A stretch of DNA of 64,000 nt from NCBI GenBank assembly GCA_026708115.1, contig JAPOVL010000046.1, positions 310,001 through 374,000 on the forward strand, given 5' to 3'. Below, one piece after another: positions 8,438 through 17,481 of this stretch. How positions within the stretch are numbered: the first letter of the stretch is position 1; the number at the start of each line of letters is the position of its first letter. This stretch comes from Chloroflexota bacterium (GTDB lineage Bacteria > Chloroflexota > Anaerolineae > Aggregatilineales > Phototrophicaceae). The notes under the pieces were generated by a model. The model saw only the letters and a program-made list of their open reading frames with translations, did no database searches and was not told the origin of the DNA. Both the position numbers and the translations under genes were made by a program.

Positions 8438-10984
8438 TTGATAGCTTTGCTCCGTCTCGCTACACGTCATATCGGCCGGCGTCTCTTCCAGAGCGCGCTC
8501 TTTGTCTTGGGCGTCGCGCTGGGCGTCGGCGTGATCGTCGCTATCGACATCGCCAACAAATCCGCCAGCCGCGCCTTCGCCTTGAGCAGCGAAAGCGTCA
8601 CCGGCAAGGCGACGCATCAAATCGTCGGCGGTCCCAACGGCTTTTCATCAGAACTTTACACGCGCTTGCGCCTGGAGCTGGGGATCAAAGTCAGCGCGCC
8701 GGTGGTGAGCGAGTTTGTGCGGACAAGCGGAAGCGATCAAGCTTTGCGTCTGATGGGCGTTGACCCCTTAGCGGAACCGCCCTTCCGTTCGTACCTGCAT
8801 GGCAAGAACGAAAACACAGACTTCGAAGCGCTGAATCAGATCATCGCTGTGCCGGGCGCCGTGGTGATCAGCGACGCCTTGGCGGACAGGCTCAAGCTGG
8901 AAGCCGGCGATGATTTGGAGATCAGCGCTGCCGGGCGCTTCAGCAGCGCGCGGATCGTTGGCATACTGCAATCGGAAAACAATAGCAGTCGTCAAGCGCT
9001 CGACGACTTGATCATTAGCGACATCGCCACCGCGCAAGAATGGACGGGCATGGTCGGCCGGCTCAGTCGCATTGATCTGATCCTGGCCGGGGACAATGCC
9101 GAGCGAATACGCTCCGAGTTGCCCGACGGCGTATCGCTCTTGGAGTCTGGGGAAGGCGATACGCTTGACCAGATGATCGCTGCCTTCGAGATCAACCTGC
9201 AAGCGATGAGTTTGCTGGCGCTGGTGGTCGGCTTGTTCCTGATATACAACACCGTCACTTTCAGTGTGGTTCAGCGCCGCGGCATGATCGGCATCTTGCG
9301 CTCGCTGGGCGCCACCAGGGCGCAAGTCTTCGCTTTCATCCTGGGAGAAGCGTTGATTCTGGGCGCTGTGGGTACGATGCTGGGGCTTGCGCTTGGTGTC
9401 ATCATGGGCCGGGGCACGGTTGCGCTGGTCTCTCAAACCATCAGCGATCTCTACTTTGCCGTGAATGTGCGGGGCATCAGCGTCGAGGCTTTGACATTGT
9501 TGAAAGGCGCTGGCATCGGCATGCTGGCGAGCATCGTAGCGGCTCTCTTGCCGTCGTTGGATGCTACGCGCACAGCGCCGGCCGGCGTGATGAAACGCTC
9601 GACTGAAGAAGAACAGACCCGTCGCCTGCTGCCTCATATCACGATCCTTGCGGCCTTGCTCAATCTCGGCGGACTGGCGCTCTTGCAAATACCTGGCGCG
9701 GACCTCTACCTCAGTTTTGGCGCTTTGCTCATGATTATCGTCGGTGGCGCTTTTTTCACGCCGGCGGCGCTGCTGATTATGATGCGACTGCTGCTACCCT
9801 CGGGCGGCGCAGTGTTTGGCGTACTGGGGACTATGGCATGCCGCGCGATCACGCGCTCGTTGAGCCGCACCTCGGTCGCGGTCGCGGCGCTGACCATTGC
9901 CGTCAGCGTGATTGTCGGCGTCAACACCATGATTGGCAGCTTTCGCAGTACTGTCGCCGATTGGCTGAGTAATTCCCTGGGGGCGCAAATCTTCGTCTCG
10001 CCGCCACTTTTTTCCAACAACAACGCCAGCATCGATGTCGATGGCGCGGTGCTGGCGTTGGCCCGCGCGGTCCCGGGTGTCGAAGCGGTTTCTTCGGCGC
10101 GCGCGGTGACGGTCTACTCCCCTGACTTTCCCAATTTTCCGCCGGTTAACCTGTTGGCCTCCGACTTCGATATCGCCGGAGATAATCGCCGCTTCCGCTG
10201 GACTCAGGTTGCCGTGGAAGATCATCAAGACGCGCTCAATACCGGGCGCTTGATGGTCAGCGAGTCTTTTGCCAATCGACGTGGCATCGACGAATCCAAC
10301 AATAGCATCACTTTGTCCACAGACCTTGGCGAGCGCAGCTTCGAGATTTTCGGCGTTTATTACGATTACAGCACGGATCAAGGCACGGTTTACATAGCGC
10401 GCTCCGTTTATGACCAATATTTTGACGATTCCTTCGTGACGTCGCTTGGCGTCTTTCTCGAAGTGGGAACGGATGCCGATGCGGTTATCACTGCGCTGCG
10501 CGCGCAATTGGCCGACTTCGACCTGCTGGTGCAAGACAATGCCGGCTTGCGACAGGGCGCCATGGAGGTCTTTGATCGCACTTTCACCATCACGATCGCC
10601 TTGCGCCTGCTGACGACTCTGGTGGCCTTCATCGGCATCCTGTCGGCGCTGATGGCGCTGCAGCTTGAACACACGCGGGAATACGGTGCCATGCGAGCCA
10701 CCGGCATGACTCCCCGTCAACTGGCGCGCTTCACCTTGATTCAGACCGGGCTCATGGGTCTGGCGGCCGGCGTCCTGGCCTTGCCCATCGGTACGCTTCT
10801 GTCGCTGGTGCTGATCTATGTCATTAACCTGCGCTCATTCGGCTGGACGATGCAATTTGTCTTGTTGCCCGGCGAATTCTTGGAAGCCTTTCTGGTGGCG
10901 GTCATCGCAGCGCTGCTGGCCGGGGTCTATCCCGCCTGGCGTCTGGGCCGGCTAAAACCGGCCGCGGCCCTGCGCAGCGAGTGA
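8438..10984 (+). CDS. FtsX-like ABC transporter permease, two-module form
   Basis: 848 residues with the MacB/FtsX plan twice. There is an N-terminal membrane helix (about 15-40), a large extracytoplasmic domain, and three helices of FtsX module 1 with the GILRSLGATRAQVFAFILGEALILG coupling region around 285-310. A second extracytoplasmic domain leads to FtsX module 2 with the EYGAMRATGMTPRQLA coupling motif and the final PAWRLGRLKPAAALRSE. Such permeases move lipoproteins, lipids or peptides, or act as mechanotransmitters, with a separate ATPase. The start is a TTG after GGAATAAGAG. No ATPase gene is adjacent, so the partner is elsewhere. Confidence 0.88.
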   Translation: MIALLRLATRHIGRRLFQSALFVLGVALGVGVIVAIDIANKSASRAFALSSESVTGKATHQIVGGPNGFSSELYTRLRLELGIKVSAPVVSEFVRTSGSDQALRLMGVDPLAEPPFRSYLHGKNENTDFEALNQIIAVPGAVVISDALADRLKLEAGDDLEISAAGRFSSARIVGILQSENNSSRQALDDLIISDIATAQEWTGMVGRLSRIDLILAGDNAERIRSELPDGVSLLESGEGDTLDQMIAAFEINLQAMSLLALVVGLFLIYNTVTFSVVQRRGMIGILRSLGATRAQVFAFILGEALILGAVGTMLGLALGVIMGRGTVALVSQTISDLYFAVNVRGISVEALTLLKGAGIGMLASIVAALLPSLDATRTAPAGVMKRSTEEEQTRRLLPHITILAALLNLGGLALLQIPGADLYLSFGALLMIIVGGAFFTPAALLIMMRLLLPSGGAVFGVLGTMACRAITRSLSRTSVAVAALTIAVSVIVGVNTMIGSFRSTVADWLSNSLGAQIFVSPPLFSNNNASIDVDGAVLALARAVPGVEAVSSARAVTVYSPDFPNFPPVNLLASDFDIAGDNRRFRWTQVAVEDHQDALNTGRLMVSESFANRRGIDESNNSITLSTDLGERSFEIFGVYYDYSTDQGTVYIARSVYDQYFDDSFVTSLGVFLEVGTDADAVITALRAQLADFDLLVQDNAGLRQGAMEVFDRTFTITIALRLLTTLVAFIGILSALMALQLEHTREYGAMRATGMTPRQLARFTLIQTGLMGLAAGVLALPIGTLLSLVLIYVINLRSFGWTMQFVLLPGEFLEAFLVAVIAALLAGVYPAWRLGRLKPAAALRSE

Positions 10985-10997
10985 GGGCCTTTGCCTC

Positions 10998-11026
10998 TCG
11001 TCATAGCGCCGTGAACGCTTTACAAT
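10998..11026 (+). promoter_or_regulatory. Promoter-like boxes directly before the phospholipase-like gene
   Basis: TACAAT (11021-11026) ends 7 bases before ATG 11034, with a weaker TCGTCA box 17 bases upstream. Transcription would begin at or near the A of the ATG, and no Shine-Dalgarno is visible, so the mRNA may be leaderless. Confidence 0.4.
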
Positions 11027-11033
11027 CCACCGT

Positions 11034-11804
11034 ATGCCTACCCCCTTCACGCATCTCAAAATCGCGCAAGACTTGCTCGGCGACGACGCCTCGCCCCCGC
11101 TCTATCGCGACTTGCTGCTCCGGCAGCGCCCGGCCTTTCAACTGGGCAGCATTGTCGCCGATGCCCGCGTAGCCAGTGGCGATGGGCGCGAGGTCACGCA
11201 TTTCTATGCCTATGGCCAGCCCATGCTGGAGCGTCCCTGGCGCGCGATGCTGCGGCTGCATCCGGAACTGCGGTCGGCCGGAGACGAAGCGCATTTGGCT
11301 TTCCTGGCCGGCTATGTGGCGCATTTGGCTGCGGACGAAGCCTGGGCGCTGAAAATGGTGCGGCCCCATTTTTGGGGTAGGGAGTGGCATGGCGTGGAAC
11401 GGCGCGACAAATTCTTCGCCCTGCATTTGATCCTGACGGTATTGGACGAGCGCGACGAGGTGGCGCTGAAAGACTGGCAAGCGGCTTCGCTGCGCTGTTC
11501 GCAACCACAGAACTGGCTGCCCTTCATGCCCGACGCGATTCTGTCTCAATGGCGTGATCTGGTCGCTGGACAACTCGATCCAGACGGCGACAGCCTGACG
11601 CTGGAGATATTTGGCCAGCGCCTGAAAATGGACCCGGCGCTTGTGCGCGAGGCGCTCGATGATCCGGCCGCGATGCAGCGACGCCTTTGGCGCTTTATCC
11701 CGCAGTCGCTGCTCGACGAGGTGGCCCGACTCTGTTATGTATTCACGCGCGATCAGCTTGCGGCCTATTTGACCGAGTACATGCCGGCGCTGGCTTCCGC
11801 CTGA
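11034..11804 (+). CDS. Zinc-dependent phospholipase C-like family protein
   Basis: 256 residues, mostly helical. MPTPFTHLKIA at the N-terminus, DGREVTHFYAY near residue 50-60 and FLAGYVAHLAADEAW around 88-102 give His/Asp pairs of the kind that bind zinc in the Zn_dep_PLPC (PF00882-like) fold. The family includes phospholipases C and many uncharacterised bacterial proteins. No signal peptide is seen, so a secreted toxin role is unlikely; an intracellular hydrolase or metal-binding protein fits better. A -10 box only 7 bases before the ATG points to a leaderless transcript. Confidence 0.65.
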   Translation: MPTPFTHLKIAQDLLGDDASPPLYRDLLLRQRPAFQLGSIVADARVASGDGREVTHFYAYGQPMLERPWRAMLRLHPELRSAGDEAHLAFLAGYVAHLAADEAWALKMVRPHFWGREWHGVERRDKFFALHLILTVLDERDEVALKDWQAASLRCSQPQNWLPFMPDAILSQWRDLVAGQLDPDGDSLTLEIFGQRLKMDPALVREALDDPAAMQRRLWRFIPQSLLDEVARLCYVFTRDQLAAYLTEYMPALASA

Positions 11805-12026
11805 ATTAGTCCCCGCATTCTCTCAGGGCGGCGCTCGTCGCCGACAACTGTCCCCGCCGGTCCCGGAGCATATTCTAAAGCGCCGAGGACAAAGAGTTTC
11901 TTGATGTGATGTGACCTTGGCTGCAAAAGGAAAGATTTCAGGGCGTTCCCGCGGTCAGATTTATTGAGCCCCGCCTGATTTCTTGTTAGAATTGTCAGAC
12001 AACTTGCTTATCCATGGACAAGCCCG

Positions 12027-12569
12027 ATGAAAGCGGCAGAAAAACAGACGATCGCCGCCAGCGAAAACGACCTCAGGAACAACCGTCTCGGTTTGATGAG
12101 CGCCGCGCAGATTGATAGGCTGCAGACACATATTGATCTGTTTCAGGCGCAATCCACACAGGTTATCAAGCGCTGCGTCGGTCTGGCGATACTGGTAACC
12201 ACAGCTGTGGTGCTCTTGTCCTTTGTGCGCGTTTTGCTGCTACCGATCGCGCTGGGCATCGAATTGGTGATGGTCGGCATCATGGTGTACTTCACCAGCA
12301 GCGTCAGCCGCTTCGCTCAACAGTTGGTTTTTGACCGCGATTCAGAAGCCGTGCGTATTATCAAAGGGCGCACCAGTCGTTATGCCATGCGCACCCATCC
12401 CTTCTATCATTCCTTGCGTGTGGAATTGGAAACCTACAAACTGCTGGACGCGTCGCTCGTCCGGGAGTTCGCCACCGGCGAGTTGTACCAACTTTACGTC
12501 CTGCCACATTCGGGTGTGATCATCGCGGCGGAGCTGATAGCCGAAAAAGGTTTTCGCTACTTGCATTAG
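12027..12569 (+). CDS. Membrane protein of unknown function, two TM helices
   Basis: 180 residues. A charged N-terminus with a likely amphipathic helix is followed by two adjacent hydrophobic segments at about 49-70 and 72-95, then a soluble C-terminal domain of about 80 residues containing RIIKGRTSRYAMRTHPFYHS. The topology suggests both ends on the same side of the membrane. No family is recognised. Its last 50 bases overlap tail-to-tail with the LexA-like gene on the other strand. Confidence 0.6.
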   Translation: MKAAEKQTIAASENDLRNNRLGLMSAAQIDRLQTHIDLFQAQSTQVIKRCVGLAILVTTAVVLLSFVRVLLLPIALGIELVMVGIMVYFTSSVSRFAQQLVFDRDSEAVRIIKGRTSRYAMRTHPFYHSLRVELETYKLLDASLVREFATGELYQLYVLPHSGVIIAAELIAEKGFRYLH

Positions 12570-12798
12570 CTCCTTCCGGCTCACATCGCCGCAAGATGCG
12601 AATACTACGCGCATTGCCGTGGTAGCGCGAAATCCAGCCCCATTTCTCCAATTTGTCCAAGTGGCGGATGACACCGGAATTGGACTTGAAACCCTGTGAT
12701 TTTGCGATTTCGCCCAAGGTCGGGGGAAAGCCGTGTTTGCTGGTGTAACGACAGATAAAGTCAAAAATGCCTTTGCTGCGATTGTCACGGTAACTCAT
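12520..12798 (-). CDS. LexA-type winged-helix DNA-binding protein lacking the peptidase domain
   Basis: 92 residues. Residues 8-66 match the LexA N-terminal domain: IFDFICRYTSKHGFPPTLGEI, then GFKSNSGVIRHLDKLEKWGWI as the recognition helix and wing. Normal LexA is about 200 residues with a Ser/Lys self-cleaving peptidase; here the chain stops after the DNA-binding part plus a short Ser-rich tail. AAAGGAAA precedes ATG 12798. A perfect SOS-box palindrome lies 57-72 bases upstream, so the gene is probably under LexA-type control, perhaps its own. It could be a constitutive repressor or anti-LexA competitor, since it cannot be cleaved. Confidence 0.75.
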   Translation of the reverse strand: MSYRDNRSKGIFDFICRYTSKHGFPPTLGEIAKSQGFKSNSGVIRHLDKLEKWGWISRYHGNARSIRILRRCEPEGANASSENLFRLSAPPR

Positions 12799-12854
12799 TT
12801 ACGTTTCCTTTCATAGACGTGACTTTATGAAGTCCGCTATATTTTAGCATAGAA

Positions 12855-12870
12855 TAGAACAAATGTTCTA
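12855..12870 (-). promoter_or_regulatory. SOS box (Gram-positive type LexA operator)
   Basis: TAGAAC-AAAT-GTTCTA: a perfect 6+6 inverted repeat with a 4-base centre. Its core GAAC-RNRY-GTTC agrees with the Bacillus-type LexA box. It sits between the LexA-like gene (minus) and the hypothetical gene at 13061 (plus), so it could act on either. Confidence 0.7.
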
Positions 12871-13060
12871 GGATATTTGATCTATTTGACATCAACTCCG
12901 ACGGCGGGGATTGTCCCTGCGTCCTGCGCTTATGGATCTCGGGTTTTCAGGAAAGGGTCAGTTAGGGCTGCATATGATGGATGTTTCCCCTTTTCGCATT
13001 TTGGGGCTATGCGGTAAACTTGCGGCATTGTGCAGGCCTAACAAGTGGAGACGCGGTTCG

Positions 13061-13465
13061 ATGGCAAACACCTCCCGACAATGGTTTTATTCCACCCCCG
13101 AGGCGCGTCCCTATTACATTGAGGAGCGCGTCAACCATAGTTTGTGGAATAACCGTCTGCAGAACGTTTTCATGAGTTGCACGCGGGCGGAGGCGCCAAT
13201 TAAGATGGAAGGCAGCCTCGATGGCATGCCGATGTTCTTTGAATTTGTGGCCGGGCAATACTTCACCTTGCGCATGGGCGAAGAACGTAAAGAGGTTATT
13301 GGCACTATCCGACAGATTCTTCTTGGCTTGAAGCCCATTTTCACCTATCAGGATAGCGACGGCATGTTTGTAGTCGAGTGGCATACCGACGGCGGCGCTG
13401 CCCGTTGGAAAGAAATTCAGGGCAATCCCGCATTTCAAGGTCTGCGCAGGATGAAACTCAACTAG
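13061..13465 (+). CDS. Hypothetical protein, 134 aa
   Basis: ATG 13061 with GGAG at 13047-13050 is chosen over an open extension back to 12911. The protein is soluble and mixed alpha/beta, with FFEFVAGQYFTLRMGEERKE in the middle and a C-terminal WHTDGGAARWKEIQGNPAFQG segment. No catalytic pattern or family is recognised. It is followed by a clear terminator at 13512-13532, so it appears to be a single-gene transcript. Its upstream region carries the SOS box shared with the LexA-like gene, which leaves open a role in the damage response. Confidence 0.6.
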   Translation: MANTSRQWFYSTPEARPYYIEERVNHSLWNNRLQNVFMSCTRAEAPIKMEGSLDGMPMFFEFVAGQYFTLRMGEERKEVIGTIRQILLGLKPIFTYQDSDGMFVVEWHTDGGAARWKEIQGNPAFQGLRRMKLN

Positions 13466-13509
13466 TGCGGGGTCCCCATGTTACCTGGCCGGATGTCGAC
13501 GAGAATCAA

Positions 13510-13532
13510 GGCGACCGCAGGGTCGTTTTTTT
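13510..13532 (+). terminator. Rho-independent terminator
   Basis: CGACC-GCAG-GGTCG (13512-13525) followed by seven T residues (13526-13532), 46 bases after the stop of the gene ending at 13465. Confidence 0.75.
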
Positions 13533-13668
13533 GTCTCACGCAATAGTCAGGACCTGCTCAGCGCTGCAGAAGCTTCATATACTTGTCTGTGCGCGACAGA
13601 CCTTTTCGCCGCCGCCGAGCGGCTGTTATCATGGTGGGCGGCGGAATAACGCAAGCGAATGGAAAAGG

Positions 13669-15369
13669 ATGTTCCAGAATCGCCCCGTCGAGCCGGATTC
13701 GATTAGCCTCTTATGGCGCGATCGCCGCAGGGCAAGCGCCGCGCCCTCACTGTCTATTGGTCCGCGCGATGACTTGAGAATCGAGGTCATCGCGGAGGAG
13801 ATTTCACCTTATCGCGATTACACCCGCGCGATCCGCGATATCCTTTGCACGCTGCTGACCGATATCGAGACCCTGGCCTATCGCCACGAGGTGATCGAAG
13901 ACTGTCTCACTCAGCCAGATTTCACGGTGGGGCTGGCAGAGTTACTGCCCAAGATTCGTGGCTTGGGCGAAACTGTAAGGGATATCCGCGCCCGTCGTCA
14001 CGAATTGGCGCTGGTGCTATCCCGCTTGACGGAACTGGAGAATTATGTGGAATGCGTCACCGAGTTGGATGCGCTGCTGCAAGGCGCTCGGCCGGCGTTG
14101 AGGGCCTGCGCCTGGCATAAGTTGGCGGGGCAAATGGCGCGGACCGTGCAAGATCCGCTCTTCCAGCAAATGGCGGCCGAACTGCCGGAATTGCGCGAGC
14201 GTATTCGCGAGATCGTCAGTGTCACAATCGGCGTCAACCTATCGCCGGACCTGCGGCCGGTGGCCGCCACCCTGCTCTCGATCAATCGCCGCCGCTTCAA
14301 GGGTCCCCGTTTCTTTCGCAAGCTATGGGGCAGCGATGACGAGGAGGAAATGCGCGGCATCGGTCCCTTCCACCAGGCGCCCTCGTCAAGCGGCGGCATC
14401 ATGGTAACGCGCCGCGATACCGTGGATCGTCTGGCGGGCAACAGCGTTTTCGGCGATTTACGCAAGATCCTGGATGATGTGATTCGACCGATCAATCGCG
14501 CTCTGGCTACTTACGCTCGGGTCAACAGCCGCATGCTGCGCGCCATTGAAAGCGAAATTGCCTTCTATGTTGGCGCAGCACAGATGATTTCAAAGCTGCG
14601 CGGTCAGGGCTTGGTCATGTGCAAACCGACCCTTTTGCCCCCCGAGGAACGCCGCATGGATGCGCGCGGCATGGTGAATTTCGATCTTGCCTTGCGCCTC
14701 AGCCGGCAGCACCAGGGAGAGGACCTGGGCGCGCATATCGTGGGCAACGATGCTCGTTTCGATGACGCGGGCCGCATCCACGTTTTGACAGGACCCAATC
14801 GCGGCGGCAAGACCACTTGGATGGGCGCGGTCGGCTTGCTGCACGTGCTGGCGCAGGCGGGCTTGTACGTGCCGGCGGCTGCGGCGAGCTTGAGCCCGGT
14901 CGATGCGATATGCCTGCATTTCCCGGTCGAAGAGGATCCGGACATGGAAAGCGGCCGGCTGGGCGAAGAAGCCAAGCGCCTGCGGGAGATCTTCAGTCGA
15001 GCGACTCCCCATAGCCTGATCCTGATGAATGAATCGCTGGCCAGCACCAGCGCCACCGAAAGCTATTTTCTAGCGCGGGATGTCCTAAGCTGCTTGCGTA
15101 TCTTGGGGGCGCGCGCCGTCTTCGTGACACATTTGCACGAATTGGCCGTCGACTGCGGAAGTATCAACGATGCGGTATCGGGCGATAGCCGCGTGCAGAG
15201 CCTGATCTCGGAAGTCGAAGAGGACGAGTCCGGCGTGCGCCGTACCTACCGTGTGCTGGCAGCGCCGCCGCGCGGCCAGAGCTATGCGCGGGAAATCGCG
15301 CGACAGTATGGCATCAGCTTCGAGCAATTGCGCGCATTGCTGGAAAAACGACCGTCCCAATCTCAGTAA
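13669..15369 (+). CDS. MutS-related DNA mismatch-repair-like ATPase
   Basis: About 566 residues. The lever and clamp-like helices fill the first two thirds, then an ABC-type MutS domain V: Walker A TGPNRGGKTTW, a signature-like EDPDMESGRLGEEAKRLREI, Walker B LILMNESLASTS and the H-loop FVTHLHELA. Mismatch-recognition domain I is absent, so it is not canonical MutS; it belongs with MutS-like proteins of unclear role in Clostridia and Chloroflexota. The usual Walker B Asp is Asn, with Glu retained. ATG 13669 follows GGAAAAGG with almost no spacer; the frame is open to 13378, so the exact start is uncertain. Confidence 0.82.
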   Translation: MFQNRPVEPDSISLLWRDRRRASAAPSLSIGPRDDLRIEVIAEEISPYRDYTRAIRDILCTLLTDIETLAYRHEVIEDCLTQPDFTVGLAELLPKIRGLGETVRDIRARRHELALVLSRLTELENYVECVTELDALLQGARPALRACAWHKLAGQMARTVQDPLFQQMAAELPELRERIREIVSVTIGVNLSPDLRPVAATLLSINRRRFKGPRFFRKLWGSDDEEEMRGIGPFHQAPSSSGGIMVTRRDTVDRLAGNSVFGDLRKILDDVIRPINRALATYARVNSRMLRAIESEIAFYVGAAQMISKLRGQGLVMCKPTLLPPEERRMDARGMVNFDLALRLSRQHQGEDLGAHIVGNDARFDDAGRIHVLTGPNRGGKTTWMGAVGLLHVLAQAGLYVPAAAASLSPVDAICLHFPVEEDPDMESGRLGEEAKRLREIFSRATPHSLILMNESLASTSATESYFLARDVLSCLRILGARAVFVTHLHELAVDCGSINDAVSGDSRVQSLISEVEEDESGVRRTYRVLAAPPRGQSYAREIARQYGISFEQLRALLEKRPSQSQ

Positions 15370-15475
15370 GGGAAACCCGCTGGGCCGGGGGACGGGGGCG
15401 TATTTCAACAGAGTCTATCAGCTCGCCCGAAAATCTTAACGCACTCCGCTGGTTCTACCGCCATCTCACGCCCGC

Positions 15476-15504
15476 TTGTCATGACGCTTTTCCTTTGCCA
15501 TAAT
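15476..15504 (+). promoter_or_regulatory. Sigma70-type promoter
   Basis: TTGTCA (15476-15481) and CATAAT (15499-15504) with 17 bases between them; the predicted start near 15511 lies 30 bases before ATG 15541. Confidence 0.5.
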
Positions 15505-15540
15505 GCGAGTATGTTCACATAGTCGATGGAGCTATGTCGC

Positions 15541-15942
15541 ATGGCCAAACGCAGGCGCAAAAAACCCAATATCTCCCAAGCGGTGTTGGAGCAAGCGCGT
15601 CAATCTGCCGCGGGCCAGGAACCGGCCGCAAGCGAAGGGGACGCGACTGCCCAAGAAACTGCAGCGGCCGATGTTGCCACCGGCGCCGTCAACGCCCTAG
15701 CGCCGCGTAGGCAGCGCCGCCGCCGTCGGGACTTGCAAGCCGTGCAGTTGGAACGGCGTAAAGACGAAGGCGCGTTGGATGCCGAGTTCGTGGCGGATCT
15801 GCTGGCAAACCCTACCAAAGAGGTCAGCGAAGAAGAACTGCGCGCCGATTACGGCTTCGTGATCAAGGACCTGCGCAACATGGGTATCCTGGCGGCGGGG
15901 CTTTTCGTGGCGCTGGTCCTCGTCTCCCTGCTTGTGCTCTGA
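15541..15942 (+). CDS. Small basic/acidic tail-anchored membrane protein, hypothetical
   Basis: 133 residues. A Lys/Arg-rich start (MAKRRRKKPN), an Ala/Gln/Glu low-complexity stretch, another Arg-rich block (RRQRRRRRD, about 57-65), then an acidic helix. A single C-terminal membrane helix (about 114-133) has almost no residues after it. This is tail-anchor topology with the long N-terminal part in the cytoplasm. GGAG lies 10 bases before ATG 15541, preferred over an in-frame codon at 15526. Basic blocks suggest nucleic-acid or anionic-lipid contact, but no family is recognised. Confidence 0.6.
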   Translation: MAKRRRKKPNISQAVLEQARQSAAGQEPAASEGDATAQETAAADVATGAVNALAPRRQRRRRRDLQAVQLERRKDEGALDAEFVADLLANPTKEVSEEELRADYGFVIKDLRNMGILAAGLFVALVLVSLLVL

Positions 15943-16206
15943 TGTGACCTGCGTCTCCTAGATGGCGCCACGGTAGCAGACTACCGTCGCGACCGGGATT
16001 CGCCACCGTGGTATAGAGCGACTGCTCCGGGCGACACATTGCGTCATGCCAGCATGCAGCGATGGAATCGCCTCTGCATTGCTTGCCTTATTGGCAGGCA
16101 AGCGTTTCAATCTCGCTGCTCTCGGCATCCTGGGAGGTTTGACAGAACCTGCTGCGATCGCCAGTCGTGTTTGGGAAGCCACGAAGCCATTTGCGGGCGG
16201 GCCGTG

Positions 16207-16212
16207 TATAAT
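16207..16212 (+). promoter_or_regulatory. Consensus -10 box TATAAT
   Basis: A perfect TATAAT lies 34 bases before the TTG start at 16246; no convincing -35 box was found at the standard distance. It supports the downstream start over the open extension to 16039. The roughly 300-base gap from 15943 holds nothing else recognised. Confidence 0.4.
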
Positions 16213-16245
16213 GAACGTTCACGTTCTACGAGACCGAGGTCAGCC

Positions 16246-17358
16246 TTGCAACGATTGGTCCGCCGACTGTCGGGACCAGTAAGCCATCTGGCCGCATTTT
16301 ATGCGGCCTTGGTCGCTTTGTTTACGCTTTTGCGTCTCATGCGCGTTAGCGGCTTCTGGTTGATAGACCTGGCGAATACCTTCGCGCCCTATTGGTACAT
16401 GCCCCTGGCACTGACCTTTCCCTTGTCCATCATCGTCGCTCGTCACGGGACTGCGCTTTCGCGCTTGGGTAAGAATCCTTGCTGGGGCCCACAGAAGGCG
16501 AAACGTCATCGCCAGGCATTGCTGCTGCAACTGCGCGAGCGCTGGAGCGTGTTGCTGCAAATCGCCTTGATACTCGTCGGTTTGTTCTGGTTTGCCTGGG
16601 CCGGCCGCTATAAAGCAATTGAACCACCGCAAGGCGCGACCTTCTCCCTGGTGACATTCAACGTGCAGGGCAGCAATGCGGAGTTGGACGAGGCGACCGA
16701 TTGGCTGCTGTCCGCCGGGGCCGATATCATCGTATTGCAGGAAACGGCCGAGGGATACGATCATCGCTTGGAACGGCTCTACGATACCTATGCGCACGAA
16801 GATCATATCGCTGGCAGCGTACGCATCTTTTCTCGCTACCCCATACTCGAGCGGCAGATTCTATCCATTGAAGACGATCCCGGGCGCTTGGCGCTGCGAC
16901 TACTACTGGATCAGGACAGGCGTGAGTTGGCAGTTTACGCCGTGCACCTGGCCTTGCCCCAGGCGAATTGGCATCCCTCCGCGCATTTCGCGCTGGATAT
17001 GCTGCTGCGTTACAACGAAGCGCGCCGTAACGCGCAGGCGCGTCGGCTGCTGGAAATCATCCGCGACGAGAGCAAACCGTACCTGGTCGCGGGCGACTTC
17101 AACATGAGTGACAGCTCGCTCATCTATGACGAGATCGCCGCCCGGATAAATGACGCCTGGCGAGACGCGGGCACAGGCGCTGGACGTACCTGGCCGGTGG
17201 CCGAAGTTATTGGCTTGCCGCGGATTGTTCACCCCTTCTTGCGCATCGACTATATTTGGCACAGTGACGAATTGCGGACCGTGGCAGCGAGTATTGGCGG
17301 CCCGATCGGTTCCGATCACCTGCCGGTCAAAGCAGTCTTCGAGTGGGTAAGCGACTAG
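16246..17358 (+). CDS. Membrane-anchored endonuclease/exonuclease/phosphatase (EEP) family protein
   Basis: About 370 residues from a TTG at 16246 with GAGGT 5 bases upstream. Two or three N-terminal hydrophobic segments (roughly 10-60 and about 105-120) are followed by an EEP domain: LVTFNVQGSN with the first Asn, VLQETAEG with the metal-binding Glu, AVHLALP, VAGDFNMSDSS with the catalytic Asp/Asn, IDYIWHS and GSDHLPVKA with the terminal Asp-His. The catalytic domain probably faces outward, as in the integral-membrane EEP proteins of many bacteria. The substrate could be nucleic acid, a phosphoester or a phospholipid head group. Confidence 0.83.
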   Translation: MQRLVRRLSGPVSHLAAFYAALVALFTLLRLMRVSGFWLIDLANTFAPYWYMPLALTFPLSIIVARHGTALSRLGKNPCWGPQKAKRHRQALLLQLRERWSVLLQIALILVGLFWFAWAGRYKAIEPPQGATFSLVTFNVQGSNAELDEATDWLLSAGADIIVLQETAEGYDHRLERLYDTYAHEDHIAGSVRIFSRYPILERQILSIEDDPGRLALRLLLDQDRRELAVYAVHLALPQANWHPSAHFALDMLLRYNEARRNAQARRLLEIIRDESKPYLVAGDFNMSDSSLIYDEIAARINDAWRDAGTGAGRTWPVAEVIGLPRIVHPFLRIDYIWHSDELRTVAASIGGPIGSDHLPVKAVFEWVSD

Positions 17359-17446
17359 AAGACCTTGGTCGGCGGATGGCCCTCGCGAAAAGCATAATCA
17401 AAGTTCTTAGCCAATTGAGGCTCATTCCTCCCGCTTTGCCGCAGGG

Positions 17447-17475
17447 TTTCAAGTTTCTGTCATCGCTCTTATACT
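17447..17475 (+). promoter_or_regulatory. Promoter-like boxes immediately before the WecA-like gene
   Basis: TATACT (17470-17475) ends 6 bases before ATG 17482; TTTCAA lies 17 bases upstream of it. There is no Shine-Dalgarno, so a leaderless mRNA is possible. Confidence 0.4.
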
Positions 17476-17481
17476 GAGATC

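Noticed and set aside
8768..10720. Two ~300-codon minus-strand frames opposite the FtsX permease
   Set aside because: The plus-strand permease is complete and has clear family motifs; the antisense frames are Gln/Arg/Asp-rich shadows.
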